Below, in pieces: positions 44,118-54,995 of a stretch of 64,000 nt of DNA (positions are counted from its first letter, which is position 1; each line of letters begins with the position of its first letter). This DNA is from an uncultured Eubacteriales bacterium. Lineage in GTDB: Bacteria > Bacillota > Clostridia > Christensenellales > Aristaeellaceae. The notes below the pieces were generated by a model, which made no database searches, was not told the origin of the DNA, and saw nothing but the letters and a program-made list of their open reading frames with translations. Position numbers and translations under genes: made by a program. The stretch covers positions 1-64,000 of the forward strand of contig CADCAS010000002.1 in assembly GCA_902799465.1 (NCBI GenBank), read 5' to 3'.

Positions 44118-44219
44118 GACACTGGTCAGACGAGACTGATGGGGAGGGCGACAGAGGCGTGTTGCTCCCCGCTTCACACGATACATAAATCCTATACAGC
44201 AGCAGGAGGATATGCGAAA

Positions 44220-44975
44220 ATGGTACATTTTGTCGGCGCGGGCAGCGGGGCGGTGGACCTGATCACGGTGCGCGGTGCGCGGCTTCTGGGCGAGGCGGAC
44301 GTGATCATCTACGCCGGGTCGCTGGTGAACCCGGAGCTTTTGAAGTACGCGAAGGCGGACTGCGCCATCCACGACAGCGCGAAGCTGACGCTGGAGCAGG
44401 TCATCGCCATCATCCGCGAGGCCGAGGCGGCGGGCAAGACCACCGTGCGGCTGCACACCGGGGATTCCAGCATCTACGGCGCGGTGCGGGAGCAGTTTGA
44501 CGAGCTGGAAAAGCTGGGCATCGAATACGACGTGTGCCCCGGCGTGAGCGCCTTCTGCGGGGCGGCGGCGGCGCTGCGGGCGGAGTACACCCTGCCCGAC
44601 GTGTCCCAGTCGGTCATCATCACCCGCGCGGCGGGGCGCACCCCGGTGCCCGAGCGGGAGAGCCTCCGCTCCTTCGCGCAGCATCAGGCCACGATGGTGC
44701 TCTTTCTGACCACCTCCCTGGCCGACGATGCCCAGCGGGAGCTGATCGCGGGCGGCTACGCCCCCGAGACCCCGGCGGCCATCGTCTACAAGGCCACCTG
44801 GCCGGATCAGCGCATCTACCGCTGCACCGTGGGGACCCTGGGCGACACCGTGCGGGACAACGGCCTCACCAAGACCTCCCTGATCGTGGTGGGCGGCTTC
44901 CTGGGCGACAACTACGATCGCTCCAAGCTCTACGACCCCGGCTTCACCACCGAGTTCAGGCAGGCCGAGCGATGA
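44220..44975 (+). CDS. cbiF: Cobalt-precorrin-4 C11-methyltransferase
   Basis: 251 residues. It methylates C11 of the corrin ring with SAM. The family signature VHFVGAGSGAVDLITVRGARLL is at the N-terminus, and YAGSLVNPELL, GDSSIYGAVREQ and GVSAFCGAAAAL are conserved CobM/CbiF motifs. Start ATG 44220 with AGGAGG ten bases upstream. It is first gene of the cobalamin operon; its stop overlaps cbiG by four bases (ATGA). Confidence 0.93.
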   Translation: MVHFVGAGSGAVDLITVRGARLLGEADVIIYAGSLVNPELLKYAKADCAIHDSAKLTLEQVIAIIREAEAAGKTTVRLHTGDSSIYGAVREQFDELEKLGIEYDVCPGVSAFCGAAAALRAEYTLPDVSQSVIITRAAGRTPVPERESLRSFAQHQATMVLFLTTSLADDAQRELIAGGYAPETPAAIVYKATWPDQRIYRCTVGTLGDTVRDNGLTKTSLIVVGGFLGDNYDRSKLYDPGFTTEFRQAER

Positions 44976-45988
44976 GGGCGGTTCTCTTCGCCTTCACCCA
45001 ACGGGGCAAGGCCACGGCGCTGCGCGTCCGCGAGGCGCTGGGGGACGCGGAGGTCCTGCTTCGGACCCCCGCGAAGCTGGCGGATGAGCGGTTCGCGGCC
45101 TACGAGGGTCCCCTGCCCGAATACGCGGGCACGGTGTTTGACCGGGACGCGCTGATCTTCGTGGGCGCGGCGGGCATCTGTGTCCGCGCCATCGCGCCGC
45201 ACGCGGCCAGCAAGCGCTCCGACCCTGCGGTGCTGTGTGTGGACGAGGCGGGGCAGTTCGTCATCCCGCTCCTCTCAGGCCACATCGGCGGGGCGAACCG
45301 GCTGGCGCGGACGGTGGCGGCGGCGCTGGAGGCGACCCCGGTGATCACCACCGCCACCGACGTCAACGGCCGCTTCTCCGTGGACGCCTGGGCCGCGGAA
45401 AACGGCATGGCCATCTCGGACATAGCGCTGGCCAAGCGTGTGTCGGCGGAGATACTGACCCGCGACATCCCGTTTTACGCGGACGCGCCGAGACCCGAAA
45501 AGCTGGCCGATGGCCTGGTGTGGTCGGATGCGGGCGAACTGGGGATCTATGTCTCTTACAGGGACGCGAGGCCATTTGAATATACCCTGCGGCTGACGCC
45601 CCGGGTCTTGCGGGTGGGCCTCGGCTGCCGCCGGGGGACGCCGGAGGCGGACATCGAGGCGGCGGTATCGCGGGTGTTTGCGGCGCATCATCTGAGCCCC
45701 GAAGCCGTCGTCGGCGCGGCGTCCATCGACGTGAAGGCCGACGAGAAGGGGCTTAACGACTTCTGCCGGGACCGGGGCTGGCCCGTGACCTTCTACACGG
45801 CGGCGCAGCTCAACGCGGTGCCCGGCGACTTTACGCCATCCAGATTTGTACAGAATACCGTGGGCGTTGACAACGTCTGCGAGCGCGCGGCGGCGGCGTC
45901 CGGGGGGCGGATCATCGTTCCCAAGACCGCCCACAACGGCGTGACCGTGGCCGTCGCGGAGATGAAATGGGGGATCGATTTTGGCTAA
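44972..45988 (+). CDS. cbiG: Cobalt-precorrin-5A hydrolase
   Basis: 338 residues. It opens the delta-lactone of cobalt-precorrin-5A, releasing acetaldehyde, a step only in the anaerobic (cobalt-early) route. N-terminal CbiG_N (LIFVGAAGICVRAIAP), central domain with PLLSGHIGGANRLA and the C-terminal CbiG_C domain (VGLGCRRGTPEADIEAAV, ASIDVKADEKGL). Presence of cbiG and cbiD shows the anaerobic pathway. ATGA overlap with cbiF; TTG start of cbiH overlaps its 3' end. Confidence 0.94.
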   Translation: MRAVLFAFTQRGKATALRVREALGDAEVLLRTPAKLADERFAAYEGPLPEYAGTVFDRDALIFVGAAGICVRAIAPHAASKRSDPAVLCVDEAGQFVIPLLSGHIGGANRLARTVAAALEATPVITTATDVNGRFSVDAWAAENGMAISDIALAKRVSAEILTRDIPFYADAPRPEKLADGLVWSDAGELGIYVSYRDARPFEYTLRLTPRVLRVGLGCRRGTPEADIEAAVSRVFAAHHLSPEAVVGAASIDVKADEKGLNDFCRDRGWPVTFYTAAQLNAVPGDFTPSRFVQNTVGVDNVCERAAAASGGRIIVPKTAHNGVTVAVAEMKWGIDFG

Positions 45989-46712
45989 GCTGCGCGTGGT
46001 GGGCATTGGCCCCGGCGACTATGAGGAGATGACGGTGAAGGCCGTCAACGCACTGAACGCCTGCGACGTGATCGTGGGCTACACCGTGTATGTGGACCTG
46101 GTGAAGGCGCACTTCCCCGGCAAGGAATTCTTCACCACGCCCATGCGCAGGGAGGCGGACCGCTGCCGCCTGGCGCTGGACATGGCCCGGGAGGGCAAGG
46201 ACGTGGCGATGATCTGCTCCGGGGACGCGGGCATCTACGGCATGGCCGGCCTGATCTACGAGCTGCGGGGCGAGGATGCGTCCGTGGAGGTGGAGGTGAT
46301 CGGCGGGCTGACCGCGGCCACCTCCGGCGGCTGCCGCCTGGGCGCGCCGCTGACCCACGATTTCGCCGTCATCAGCCTGTCCGACCTGCTGACCCCCTGG
46401 GAGACCATCGAGAAGCGGCTGGACTGCGCGGCGGCGGGCAACTTCAGCATCGCCCTGTACAACCCCCGCAGCCACAAGCGGACCGACTATCTGCAAAAGG
46501 CCTGCGACATCGTGCTGCGCCACCAGTCCCCGGAAACCGTCTGCGGCGTGGTGCGCAACATCGGGCGCGAGGGAGAGGAGACCCGGGTCATGACCCTGGC
46601 CGCGCTCCGGGACTACGAGGCCGACATGTTCACCACCGTGTTCATCGGCAACAGCTTCACCCGCGTGGTGGACGGCAGGATGGTCACGCCCAGGGGGTAC
46701 CGGGATGTCTGA
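45981..46712 (+). CDS. cbiH: Cobalt-precorrin-3 C17-methyltransferase
   Basis: 243 residues. It methylates C17 with ring contraction. KLRVVGIGPGDYEEMTVKAV is the N-terminal SAM-methyltransferase motif, with GYTVYVDLV, CSGDAGIYGMAGL and ALYNPRSHKR characteristic of CobJ/CbiH. The TTG start (45981) lies inside the cbiG 3' end, with GGGGGATCGA upstream; no ATG fits the family N-terminus better. It overlaps the next gene by eight bases. Confidence 0.92.
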   Translation: MAKLRVVGIGPGDYEEMTVKAVNALNACDVIVGYTVYVDLVKAHFPGKEFFTTPMRREADRCRLALDMAREGKDVAMICSGDAGIYGMAGLIYELRGEDASVEVEVIGGLTAATSGGCRLGAPLTHDFAVISLSDLLTPWETIEKRLDCAAAGNFSIALYNPRSHKRTDYLQKACDIVLRHQSPETVCGVVRNIGREGEETRVMTLAALRDYEADMFTTVFIGNSFTRVVDGRMVTPRGYRDV

Positions 46713-48711
46713 GATCTGCATCTTTGCCGGGACCACCGAGGGGCGGCGGCTGACGGAGTTCCTGGCAGGCCAGCCTGTGAAGGTCTGCGCCTGCGTGGCC
46801 ACGGAGTACGGCGAGACCCTGCTGCCCCCCGCCGACAACCTGGAGGTCCGGGCGGGGCGGCTGGATGGCGCCGGGATGGCGGAGCTGTTCAATGCCCGCC
46901 GCTTTGACGCGGTGATCGACGCCACCCACCCCTTCGCCACCGTGGCCTCCGAGACCATCGCCGCCGCCTGTCAGGCGGCGGGGGTGGAATACCTGCGCCT
47001 GAACCGCGACGGCGACGGCGCGGACGGCGAGGCCGTGGCGGTGGATTCCATACAGGGCGCGGCGGACTTCCTGGCCCAAAACCCGGGCGCGGCGCTGCTG
47101 GCTACGGGGAGCAAGGAGCTTCAGCCCTACGCCGCCGTGCCGGACTACCGCGAGCGCTTCTATCCCCGGGTGCTGCCGATGCCGTCCTCGCTGGAGGCCT
47201 GCGCCGCGGCGGGGTTCCCGCCCGCCCACATCATCGCCATGCAGGGCCCCTTCACGGTGGAGATGAACGTGGCGACCCTGAAGGCTATCGGCGCCAAGTG
47301 GCTGGTGACCAAGGCCTCGGGCAGGAGCGGCGGCTTCGACGAGAAGCTGGAGGCGGCGCGGCAGGCCGGGGCGCGGTGCATCGTCATCGGCCAGCCGGAG
47401 CAGCGGCCCGGGCTGGACTACGCGGGCGTCGTGCGCTGGCTGACGGAGCGCTATGGCCTGAAGCCCGCGCGGGCGGTCAGCGTGGTGGGCATCGGCATGG
47501 GCTCCCCGGACACCCTGACCTTCGAGGCCGACCAGGCATTAAGGGCGGCGGACTGCTTCATCGGCGCGAAGCGGATGCTGGAGGCCGTAGCCCGCTACGG
47601 CAAGCCGGGGTACGCGGAGATCGCGCCCCAGAAGATCGCCGCATGCATGGACGCCCACCCGGAGCACCGGCGGTTCGCCGTGGTGATGTCCGGGGATTCC
47701 GGCTTCTACAGCGGCACCAAGAAGCTGCTGCCGCTGCTGGAGGGGGACGACGTGCGGGTCATCCCCGGCCTGAGCTCCATGCAGGTGCTGTGCGCCCGCG
47801 CCCACACCAGCTGGGACGACGTCCACGCCATGTCGCTCCACGGGCGCGACGGCTCCGCCGCGCCGGCGCTTCGGAGATACGGCAAGGTGTTCGCGCTGAT
47901 GGACGGCGCGGATGCGGTGAAGCGCGTCTGCGCGGACCTGATCGCCGCCGGGATGGGCGAGGCCCGCGTCTGCGTGGGCGAACGGCTGTCCTATCCCGAC
48001 GAGAAGCTGACCCGGGGGACCGCCGGGAGCCTGAAGGATTACGAATGCGCCCCGCTGAGCGCCATACTGCTTGAGCACCCGGCGCGTCGCCGCCCGCTGC
48101 CCGTGGGGCTGCCCGACGAGGCGTTCATCCGTGAACTGGGCGGCGAGGGGACGAAGGCCGTGCCGATGACGAAGTCGGAGGTCCGCGCCCTGTCCATCGC
48201 CAAGCTGCGCCTGACGGAGGACGCCGTGGTCTACGACGTGGGCGCGGGCACCGGCTCGGTGTCGGTGGAGGCGGCGCTGAACTGCCCCGAGGGGCGGGTG
48301 TACGCCGTGGAGTGCCGGGAGGACGCCGCCGACCTGATCGGGCAAAACGCCCGGCGCTTCGGCCTGCGCAACTTAGAGGTCGTCCGGGGCATGGCCCCCG
48401 AGGCGCTGAAGGACCTGCCCGCGCCCACCCACGCCTTCCTGGGCGGCACCAGCGGGAACATGGCCGGGATCATACAGGCCGTGCTGGACAAGAATCCCGA
48501 CGCGCGCATCGTCGTCAACGCCGTTACACTGGAATCGGTGGGCGAGGTCGCGGAGGCGGCGAAGCGGTTCGGCTTTGAGGATTGCGAGATCGTGTCCGTG
48601 AGCCTGGCCCGCAGCCGCCGCGCGGGGCGCTATCACCTGATGACGGGACTGAATCCCATCTACATCGCCGCCATGCAGCGGCGGGAGGAGGAGCATGAAG
48701 ATCGAACTTGA
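46705..48711 (+). CDS. Triple fusion: precorrin-6A reductase, precorrin-6B C5,15-methyltransferase and C12 decarboxylase
   Basis: 668 residues with three parts. CobK/CbiJ reductase (about 1-250; CIFAGTTEGRRLTEFLAG, DATHPFA). CbiE methyltransferase (about 257-455; SVVGIGMGSPDTLTFEA, VMSGDSGFYSGTKK). CbiT methyltransferase/decarboxylase (about 470-660; VYDVGAGTGSVSVEAAL, AFLGGTSGN). CbiE-CbiT fusions (CobL) are common; adding CobK at the N-terminus lets one protein reduce, methylate and decarboxylate in sequence. The 3' end overlaps cbiC by 17 bases. Confidence 0.93.
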   Translation: MSEICIFAGTTEGRRLTEFLAGQPVKVCACVATEYGETLLPPADNLEVRAGRLDGAGMAELFNARRFDAVIDATHPFATVASETIAAACQAAGVEYLRLNRDGDGADGEAVAVDSIQGAADFLAQNPGAALLATGSKELQPYAAVPDYRERFYPRVLPMPSSLEACAAAGFPPAHIIAMQGPFTVEMNVATLKAIGAKWLVTKASGRSGGFDEKLEAARQAGARCIVIGQPEQRPGLDYAGVVRWLTERYGLKPARAVSVVGIGMGSPDTLTFEADQALRAADCFIGAKRMLEAVARYGKPGYAEIAPQKIAACMDAHPEHRRFAVVMSGDSGFYSGTKKLLPLLEGDDVRVIPGLSSMQVLCARAHTSWDDVHAMSLHGRDGSAAPALRRYGKVFALMDGADAVKRVCADLIAAGMGEARVCVGERLSYPDEKLTRGTAGSLKDYECAPLSAILLEHPARRRPLPVGLPDEAFIRELGGEGTKAVPMTKSEVRALSIAKLRLTEDAVVYDVGAGTGSVSVEAALNCPEGRVYAVECREDAADLIGQNARRFGLRNLEVVRGMAPEALKDLPAPTHAFLGGTSGNMAGIIQAVLDKNPDARIVVNAVTLESVGEVAEAAKRFGFEDCEIVSVSLARSRRAGRYHLMTGLNPIYIAAMQRREEEHEDRT

Positions 48712-49324
48712 ACGGGTCGCGCCCATGGAGATCGAGGCGCGGAGCTTTGAGATCATCGGGCAGGAGCTGCCCCATCCCATCGACGAAACCCTGGCCCCCA
48801 TCATCAAGCGGGTGATCCACACCACCGCCGACTTCGAGTACGCCGACAGCCTGTGCTTCTCCGAGGGCGTGCTGGACAAGGCGCTCACGGCCATTCAGGA
48901 CGGCGCGGCCATCGTCACCGACACCACCATGGCCATGTCCGGCATCAACAAGAAGGCGCTGAAAAAGCACGGCGGCGAGGTCTTCTGCTTCATCGGCGAC
49001 GACGACGTGGCCGAGGCGGCGAAGGCGGCGGGGTCCACCCGCGCCGTGCAGGCCATGGAGAAGGCCGCGCGGTTGGACCGGCCCCTGATCTTCGCCATCG
49101 GCAACGCCCCCACGGCGCTGATCCACATCTATGAGATGATCCGGGAGGGCCGCCTCGATCCCCGGCTGGTCATCGGCGTGCCGGTGGGGTTCGTAAACGT
49201 CGTCCAGTCCAAGGAGCTCATCATGACCGCCGACGTGCCCTACATCGTCGCCCGCGGCCGCAAGGGCGGCTCCAATGTCGCCGCGGCCATCTGCAACGCG
49301 CTGCTGTACATGCTGGGACGGTAA
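48695..49324 (+). CDS. cbiC: Cobalt-precorrin-8 methylmutase
   Basis: 209 residues. It moves the C11 methyl to C12, giving cobyrinate. Signature residues include MEIEARSFEIIG, VIHTTADFEYAD with the catalytic His, IVTDTTMAMSGINK, and IGVPVGFVNVVQSKE near the end. The start overlaps the end of the fusion gene; GGGAGGAGGAGC precedes ATG 48695. VAIR-11 separates it from cbiD by 102 bases. Confidence 0.94.
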   Translation: MKIELERVAPMEIEARSFEIIGQELPHPIDETLAPIIKRVIHTTADFEYADSLCFSEGVLDKALTAIQDGAAIVTDTTMAMSGINKKALKKHGGEVFCFIGDDDVAEAAKAAGSTRAVQAMEKAARLDRPLIFAIGNAPTALIHIYEMIREGRLDPRLVIGVPVGFVNVVQSKELIMTADVPYIVARGRKGGSNVAAAICNALLYMLGR

Positions 49325-49331
49325 GAGGATT

Positions 49332-49406
49332 GAGCGTGGGGAGCGGAGAGTTGAATGGCGGCTGACGCTGTTTAATGCTCCACTTACCGCTTTCCACTTT
49401 CCACTT
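49332..49406. repeat. VAIR-11 (GTGGAAA flavour) inside the cobalamin operon
   Basis: Left arm 49332-49360 (GTGGGGAGCGGAGAGTTGAA), right arm 49370-49406 (complement of GTGGAAA, GCGGTAA units). Core ATGGCGGCTGACGCTGTTTA. It sits wholly within the cbiC-cbiD gap and must be transcribed if the operon is. Confidence 0.78.
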
Positions 49407-49426
49407 CATAAAAAAGAGGGACAGCC

Positions 49427-50566
49427 ATGCTTCGACATTACATCACCAAAAACGGCAAGTCCATGCGCTGCGGCTACACCACGGGCTCGTGCGCGGCGGG
49501 GGCGGCGATGGCGGCGACGCGGTATCTGCTGACGGGGGCGGTCCCGGAGGTTGTGGTGCTGGACACGCCCAAGGGCATCCGGCTGGAGCTGGAGCCGGTG
49601 GACCCGTCGGCGGGGGAAGGTTGGGCCCGGTGCGCGATCCAGAAGGACAGCGGCGACGACCCGGACATCACCAACGGCATCCTCATCTACGCCACCGCTC
49701 AAAAGTGCCCCGAGGGCGTGGCGATCGACGGCGGCGAGGGCGTGGGCCGCGTCACAAAGGAGGGGCTGGACCAGCCCGTCGGCGCGGCGGCCATCAACTC
49801 CACCCCCCGCAGGATGATCGCCGAGGGGGTCCGCGCGGTGTGCGACGAGCTGGGCTACGGCGGCGGCATCCAAATCACCGTCTCCATCCCCGACGGCGCG
49901 GCGCTGGCGAAGAAGACCTTCAACCCCCGCATCGGCATCGTGGGCGGCATCTCCGTCATCGGCACCACCGGCATCGTGGAGCCCATGAGCAACGCCGCTC
50001 TGGTGGACACCATCCGACTGGAGCTGAGCGTGCTGTCCGCGGCGGGGAACAGGGGCGTGCTGCTGTGTCCCGGCAACTACGGCGAGACCTTCGCCCGGGA
50101 GACCCTGGGCATGGACATGTCCCGGCAGGTGTCCGTCTCCAACTTCATCGGCGACGGCATCGAGGCCGCGGTGGGCTTCGGCTTCAGGCGCATCCTGCTG
50201 GTGGGCCACATCGGCAAGCTGGTGAAGCTGGGCATCGGCCTCCACAACACCCACTCGGCCTACGGCGACGGGCGCATGGAGACGCTCATCGCCTGCGCCC
50301 TGGAGTGCGGCGGGGAGTTGGACCTGCTCAAAGAGATCCTCTCCTGCGTCACCACCGACGCCGCCCTGGAGGCCATCGACCGCCGCGGCCTGCTCCGGCC
50401 CGTCATGGACACCCTCGGCCGCCGCATACAGGCCACCCTCGAGCGCAAGGTCCCCGTCGGCACTGAGATCGGCTTTATCTGCTTCACCAACGCCGACCCC
50501 TGGAAGGGCGTGCTGATGAAGAGCGAAAACGCGGACCGTCTGGCGGAGGAGTGGAGGGCCGAATGA
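49427..50566 (+). CDS. cbiD: Cobalt-precorrin-5B C1-methyltransferase
   Basis: 379 residues. It methylates C1 in the anaerobic route. The N-terminal MRCGYTTGSCAAGAAMAATRY is the family signature; DDPDITNG, GVGRVTKEGLDQPVGAAAIN and GIVGGISVIGTTGIVEPMS are all typical. AAAGAGGGACAGCC precedes ATG 49427. It is last in the operon, so cobalt insertion, CbiL, CbiA and late-pathway genes must lie elsewhere. The stop codon falls at the edge of VAIR-12. Confidence 0.95.
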   Translation: MLRHYITKNGKSMRCGYTTGSCAAGAAMAATRYLLTGAVPEVVVLDTPKGIRLELEPVDPSAGEGWARCAIQKDSGDDPDITNGILIYATAQKCPEGVAIDGGEGVGRVTKEGLDQPVGAAAINSTPRRMIAEGVRAVCDELGYGGGIQITVSIPDGAALAKKTFNPRIGIVGGISVIGTTGIVEPMSNAALVDTIRLELSVLSAAGNRGVLLCPGNYGETFARETLGMDMSRQVSVSNFIGDGIEAAVGFGFRRILLVGHIGKLVKLGIGLHNTHSAYGDGRMETLIACALECGGELDLLKEILSCVTTDAALEAIDRRGLLRPVMDTLGRRIQATLERKVPVGTEIGFICFTNADPWKGVLMKSENADRLAEEWRAE

Positions 50567-50803
50567 GGAATGGAGAATGGAGAATGGAAAATGGAAAATG
50601 ATGGTGCAAATCCTTCGGATTTGTCAGGATTAGAAGAACGACCTCTCAGTCAACCTGGCGGTGTGACTGAGAGGTCGTTTCCCGTCATTCCGAAGTGCTC
50701 CTGCCTGTCGGCAGGACTATTCAGGTTACACGATCTTTTTCAATCAAAGAAATCCGCAAGGATTTCCACAACCATTCTCCATTCTCCATTTTCCATTCTC
50801 AAT
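50562..50803. repeat. VAIR-12 (GAGAATG/GAAAATG flavour)
   Basis: Left arm 50562-50600, right arm 50772-50803 complementary. Inner motifs GCAAATCCTTCGGATTTG and AATCCGCAAGGATTTCCA match VAIR-16. In the middle CGACCTCTCAGTC (50639) pairs with GACTGAGAGGTCG followed by TTT, a likely terminator for the cobalamin operon. Confidence 0.88.
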
Positions 50804-50822
50804 TTCATATCGTCCTCCTTCC

Positions 50823-51626
50823 TCACCCGCCCGATATGACCGTTCCCGGTCTGTCGGGCCTTTTGAACCACATGAGGTGGGTGGGGATGCCCGCCTGTTC
50901 CACGGGGGCGAGGCAGTCGGGGTGGAGGACGCGCGCGCCGCGCTGGGCGAGTCGGCGCATCTGGGGGTAGGTGGCGGCGGGGATGAGCCTGGCCTCGGGG
51001 GATTGGGCGGGGTCGGCGGTCATCAGACCGGGGACGTCGGTCCAGTTCTCATAGAGGTCCGCGCCCGTGCCCGCCGCCACCAGCGCCCCGGTGATGTCGG
51101 AGCCGTTGCGGGGGAGGGTGACGATCTCACCCGACGGGTCCGCGCCGTAGAAGCCGGGAATGACCGCCCGCGGCGTGGTCCTGGCCAGGCGGCGCAGGCG
51201 CTGAAGCGTGTCGGGAACCGAGAGCGTCCCCGCGCCGTCAAAGCATACGCAATCGGCGGCGTCCACCAGCGGCCAGCCGATGCAGCGGGCGAACAGCCGC
51301 GCGCACAGGTATTCGCCCCGGCTCAGCAGGGCGTCGCGGGTGGCGGCGCGGCGCAGCGTCTCGCGGGTGAGCGCGTCCTCCGGGTCCAGCCCCAGTCCGA
51401 CGGCGATCCGATGGAAACGGTCCGCCGCCCTGTTAAGCGCCGCGTTGTCCCCGTTCCACGCCGCCTCGAGCAGGTCCGTGACCTTCGGACCCCCGTCCAC
51501 GGCTCCCGGCGCGGAGACGACCGCGTAGCGCCGGGCGGGGTCCGCCTCCAGAATTCCCCGCGCCCGGCGAAAGCCCTCCGAATCGGCGACGCAGCTGCCG
51601 CCAAATTTGCAAACGATGATATCCAT
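50823..51626 (-). CDS. Short aspartate-kinase-like amino acid kinase without ACT domains
   Basis: 267 residues. Catalytic domain of the aspartokinase type: IIVCKFGGSCVAD at the N-terminus (Lys and GG of the phosphate site), LLSRGEYLCARLF, IPGFYGADPSGE, LPRNGSDITGALVAAG, and the ENWTDVPGLMTADP signature with GARVLHPDCLAP. Typical aspartokinases are about 400 residues with two C-terminal ACT domains; these are absent here, so lysine/threonine feedback would be lost. It may act on aspartate or a related acid. Start ATG 51626, preceded by GGAGGC. It is monocistronic. Confidence 0.85.
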   Translation of the reverse strand: MDIIVCKFGGSCVADSEGFRRARGILEADPARRYAVVSAPGAVDGGPKVTDLLEAAWNGDNAALNRAADRFHRIAVGLGLDPEDALTRETLRRAATRDALLSRGEYLCARLFARCIGWPLVDAADCVCFDGAGTLSVPDTLQRLRRLARTTPRAVIPGFYGADPSGEIVTLPRNGSDITGALVAAGTGADLYENWTDVPGLMTADPAQSPEARLIPAATYPQMRRLAQRGARVLHPDCLAPVEQAGIPTHLMWFKRPDRPGTVISGG

Positions 51627-51713
51627 GGCATGGTGCCTCCATTGACGGTGTGGCCGCGCCGCCCGCGGCGCGACAGGGCATAGTATGCCCCGGCGCGGGG
51701 AGGGGTGAGGGAG

Positions 51714-51922
51714 TTCAGGGAACAGGGAACAGGGGACAGGGAACAGGGAACAGGCAACAGGCAACAGGCAACAGGGAACAGGAATGGCGGCTGCCGCGCG
51801 CACGATAAGAGTTACGCGATTTATAACGACACTATACGTCTATCCTGGGGGGGCGACGATTTACCGTCACGTCGTAACCAGGCCATGCCTGTTCCCTGTT
51901 GCCTGTTCCCTGTTGTTCCCTG
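51714..51922. repeat. VAIR-13 (GGGAACA/GGCAACA flavour), longest arm
   Basis: Left arm 51714-51786 has about ten heptamers (GGGAACA, GGGGACA, GGCAACA x3, GGGAACA). Right arm 51883-51922 is shorter but complementary. Core ATGGCGGCTGCCGCGCGCAC as in VAIR-6. The remainder of the 524-base gap to dnaG (51923-52150) is AT-rich and may hold the dnaG promoter; no clear boxes were identified. Confidence 0.9.
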
Positions 51923-52150
51923 GCGCCAGCCACCCCAATATTAAAAATATAAAAATTAAAGGATTTTTGGCGGAAGTGTGGTATATATAAATACTATGGT
52001 GACTGGCGCGATTATCGGCTTCGGCGCGCGCGATGTCACTGTAACTTTCTTGCGATATTTATGGGATATATGCAGGAAAAGCGGCAAAACCGGCGAATAT
52101 TAGAACTATGTTGCGCATTTTGTACGGGGCCTGATGGCGGAGAGGACGGC

Positions 52151-53878
52151 ATGGACGGAAGTTTTCAGGCGTGGCTGGACGAGCTGAGAAATCGGGTCAG
52201 CCTGGAGGAAGTGGTCTCCGAATACGTGCCGCTCAAGCAGAAGGGCCGCCGCTACTGGGGCTGCTGTCCGTTTCACAATGAAAAGACGCCCTCCTTCAGC
52301 GTGGACACCGAGGCGCAGATGTACTACTGCTTCGGCTGTCACAAGGGCGGCACGGTCATCAACTTTGTGATGGATATGGAGCGGATGCCCTTCATGGACG
52401 CGGTGCGGCTGCTGGCCGAGCGCGCCCACATGGAGGTGCCGGTCAGCGGCCGGGGCGAGCGCCGGGACGGCGTGTCCCGGGACGAGCGCGACAGGATGTA
52501 TGACGCAAACCGACAAGCGGCCCGGTACTTTCACACCCTCCTGTGGACGGATGAAGGCGCCGAGGCGCTGAATTATCTCTACGGACGGGGCCTGAACGAC
52601 AAGGACATCCGCCGCTTTGGCCTGGGGGCGTCGCCCAAGGGCTGGGACGGGCTGTACAGACATCTGACCGAACAGGGCTTCGAGCCGGAGCTTTTGGAAA
52701 AAGTCGGCCTGATCGTCCGCCGGGACGGCCGCGCCTTCGACATGTTCCGGGGCCGGGCCATATTCCCCATCATCGACGCCCGCGGCCGGGTGCTGGGCTT
52801 CGGCGGCAGGGCCATGGGCGACGCCCAGCCGAAATACCTGAACACCGCCGAGACCCCCATCTTCAACAAGCGCAACGGGCTCTACGCGCTGAACATGGCC
52901 GCCAAGGAGCGCTCTGTGGGCCATCTGGTGCTGGTGGAGGGCTACATGGACACCGTGTCCCTGCGCAAGCACGGCGTGCAGGGGGTGGTGGCCACCCTCG
53001 GCACCGCCCTGACCCAGGAGCAGGCGAAGCTGATGAAGCGCTACGCCCCGGAGATCTGGATCAGCTACGACGGCGACCCGCCGGGGCAGAAGGCCGCGCT
53101 GCGGGCGCTGGACATACTGGACGCGGAAGGCCTGCCGGCGAAGGTGATCGACTACCCCGCCGGGATGGACCCGGACGACTTCGTCAAGGCCAACGGCCTC
53201 CAGGGCTTTGAAAACCTCACCCGATACGATTCCACGACCTATCGCATGCTGCGCGCGCGGGACGGCTTGAACCTGGATATCCAGGACGACATGACCCAGT
53301 ACGCGCTGAAATGCTGCCGCATATTGAAGAACGTCAAAAACCCGGTGGAGCTGGAAAACCACCTGCGCCGCCTGTCCAACGAGACGGGCTACGACCGGGA
53401 GATACTGCTTCGGCAGATCGGCGTCAGCGCCCCGGCCCAGGCGGAGACTCCGCGGCGGCTGCGGCGTCCGGACGCCCCGCAGGAGAACAGCGAGGACAAG
53501 GCCGAGCAGGCGCTGATCGCCCTGCTGGCCCGGGGCCGCATCCCGACGGACATGGTGGCCCTGTCGGACTTCGCCGACCCCACCCGCGCCGAGCTGGCCA
53601 GGCGGCTGCTGGCCGGGGAGGATTACCAGGGCTGGCTTGAGACCCTCGAGGACGAACAGGCCCGAACCCGGGCGCTGGCGGCGCTCAACTACCGGCCCCT
53701 GCCCGCCGAGCGGGAGGAGGCGGCCCGGATGGCGGAGGACTGCCTGCGCACCATCCGCGAAAACCGCGCCGACAGCCGCGCCGAGGAGATCACGCAGTCC
53801 ATCGGCGCCGCCACCCATGAACAGAAAATCGCGATGTATCAGCAGATCATGGCTTTGAACGAGGAAAGGATCGACTGA
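52151..53878 (+). CDS. dnaG: DNA primase
   Basis: 575 residues. It synthesises RNA primers at the replication fork. Zinc-binding CHC2 domain [14 protein letters not shown] and [10 protein letters not shown] (about 35-65). Toprim domain with [11 protein letters not shown] and [17 protein letters not shown]. The C-terminal helicase-binding part is short (about 430-575). I start at [13 protein letters not shown] (52151) after GGAGAGG; the frame is open 30 codons upstream without family similarity. First of the dnaG-rpoD-trmK-Nif3-zinc ribbon block. Confidence 0.96.
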   Translation: MDGSFQAWLDELRNRVSLEEVVSEYVPLKQKGRRYWGCCPFHNEKTPSFSVDTEAQMYYCFGCHKGGTVINFVMDMERMPFMDAVRLLAERAHMEVPVSGRGERRDGVSRDERDRMYDANRQAARYFHTLLWTDEGAEALNYLYGRGLNDKDIRRFGLGASPKGWDGLYRHLTEQGFEPELLEKVGLIVRRDGRAFDMFRGRAIFPIIDARGRVLGFGGRAMGDAQPKYLNTAETPIFNKRNGLYALNMAAKERSVGHLVLVEGYMDTVSLRKHGVQGVVATLGTALTQEQAKLMKRYAPEIWISYDGDPPGQKAALRALDILDAEGLPAKVIDYPAGMDPDDFVKANGLQGFENLTRYDSTTYRMLRARDGLNLDIQDDMTQYALKCCRILKNVKNPVELENHLRRLSNETGYDREILLRQIGVSAPAQAETPRRLRRPDAPQENSEDKAEQALIALLARGRIPTDMVALSDFADPTRAELARRLLAGEDYQGWLETLEDEQARTRALAALNYRPLPAEREEAARMAEDCLRTIRENRADSRAEEITQSIGAATHEQKIAMYQQIMALNEERID

Positions 53879-53900
53879 CCGGTCGAAAGGAGTGCCTAAG

Positions 53901-54994
<1,094 letters not shown>

Positions 54995-54995
<1 letters not shown>

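Noticed and set aside
44118-44219. Cobalamin riboswitch in the cbi leader
   Set aside because: No AGCCACTG-type B12 box or partner helices were found; the leader is also too short.
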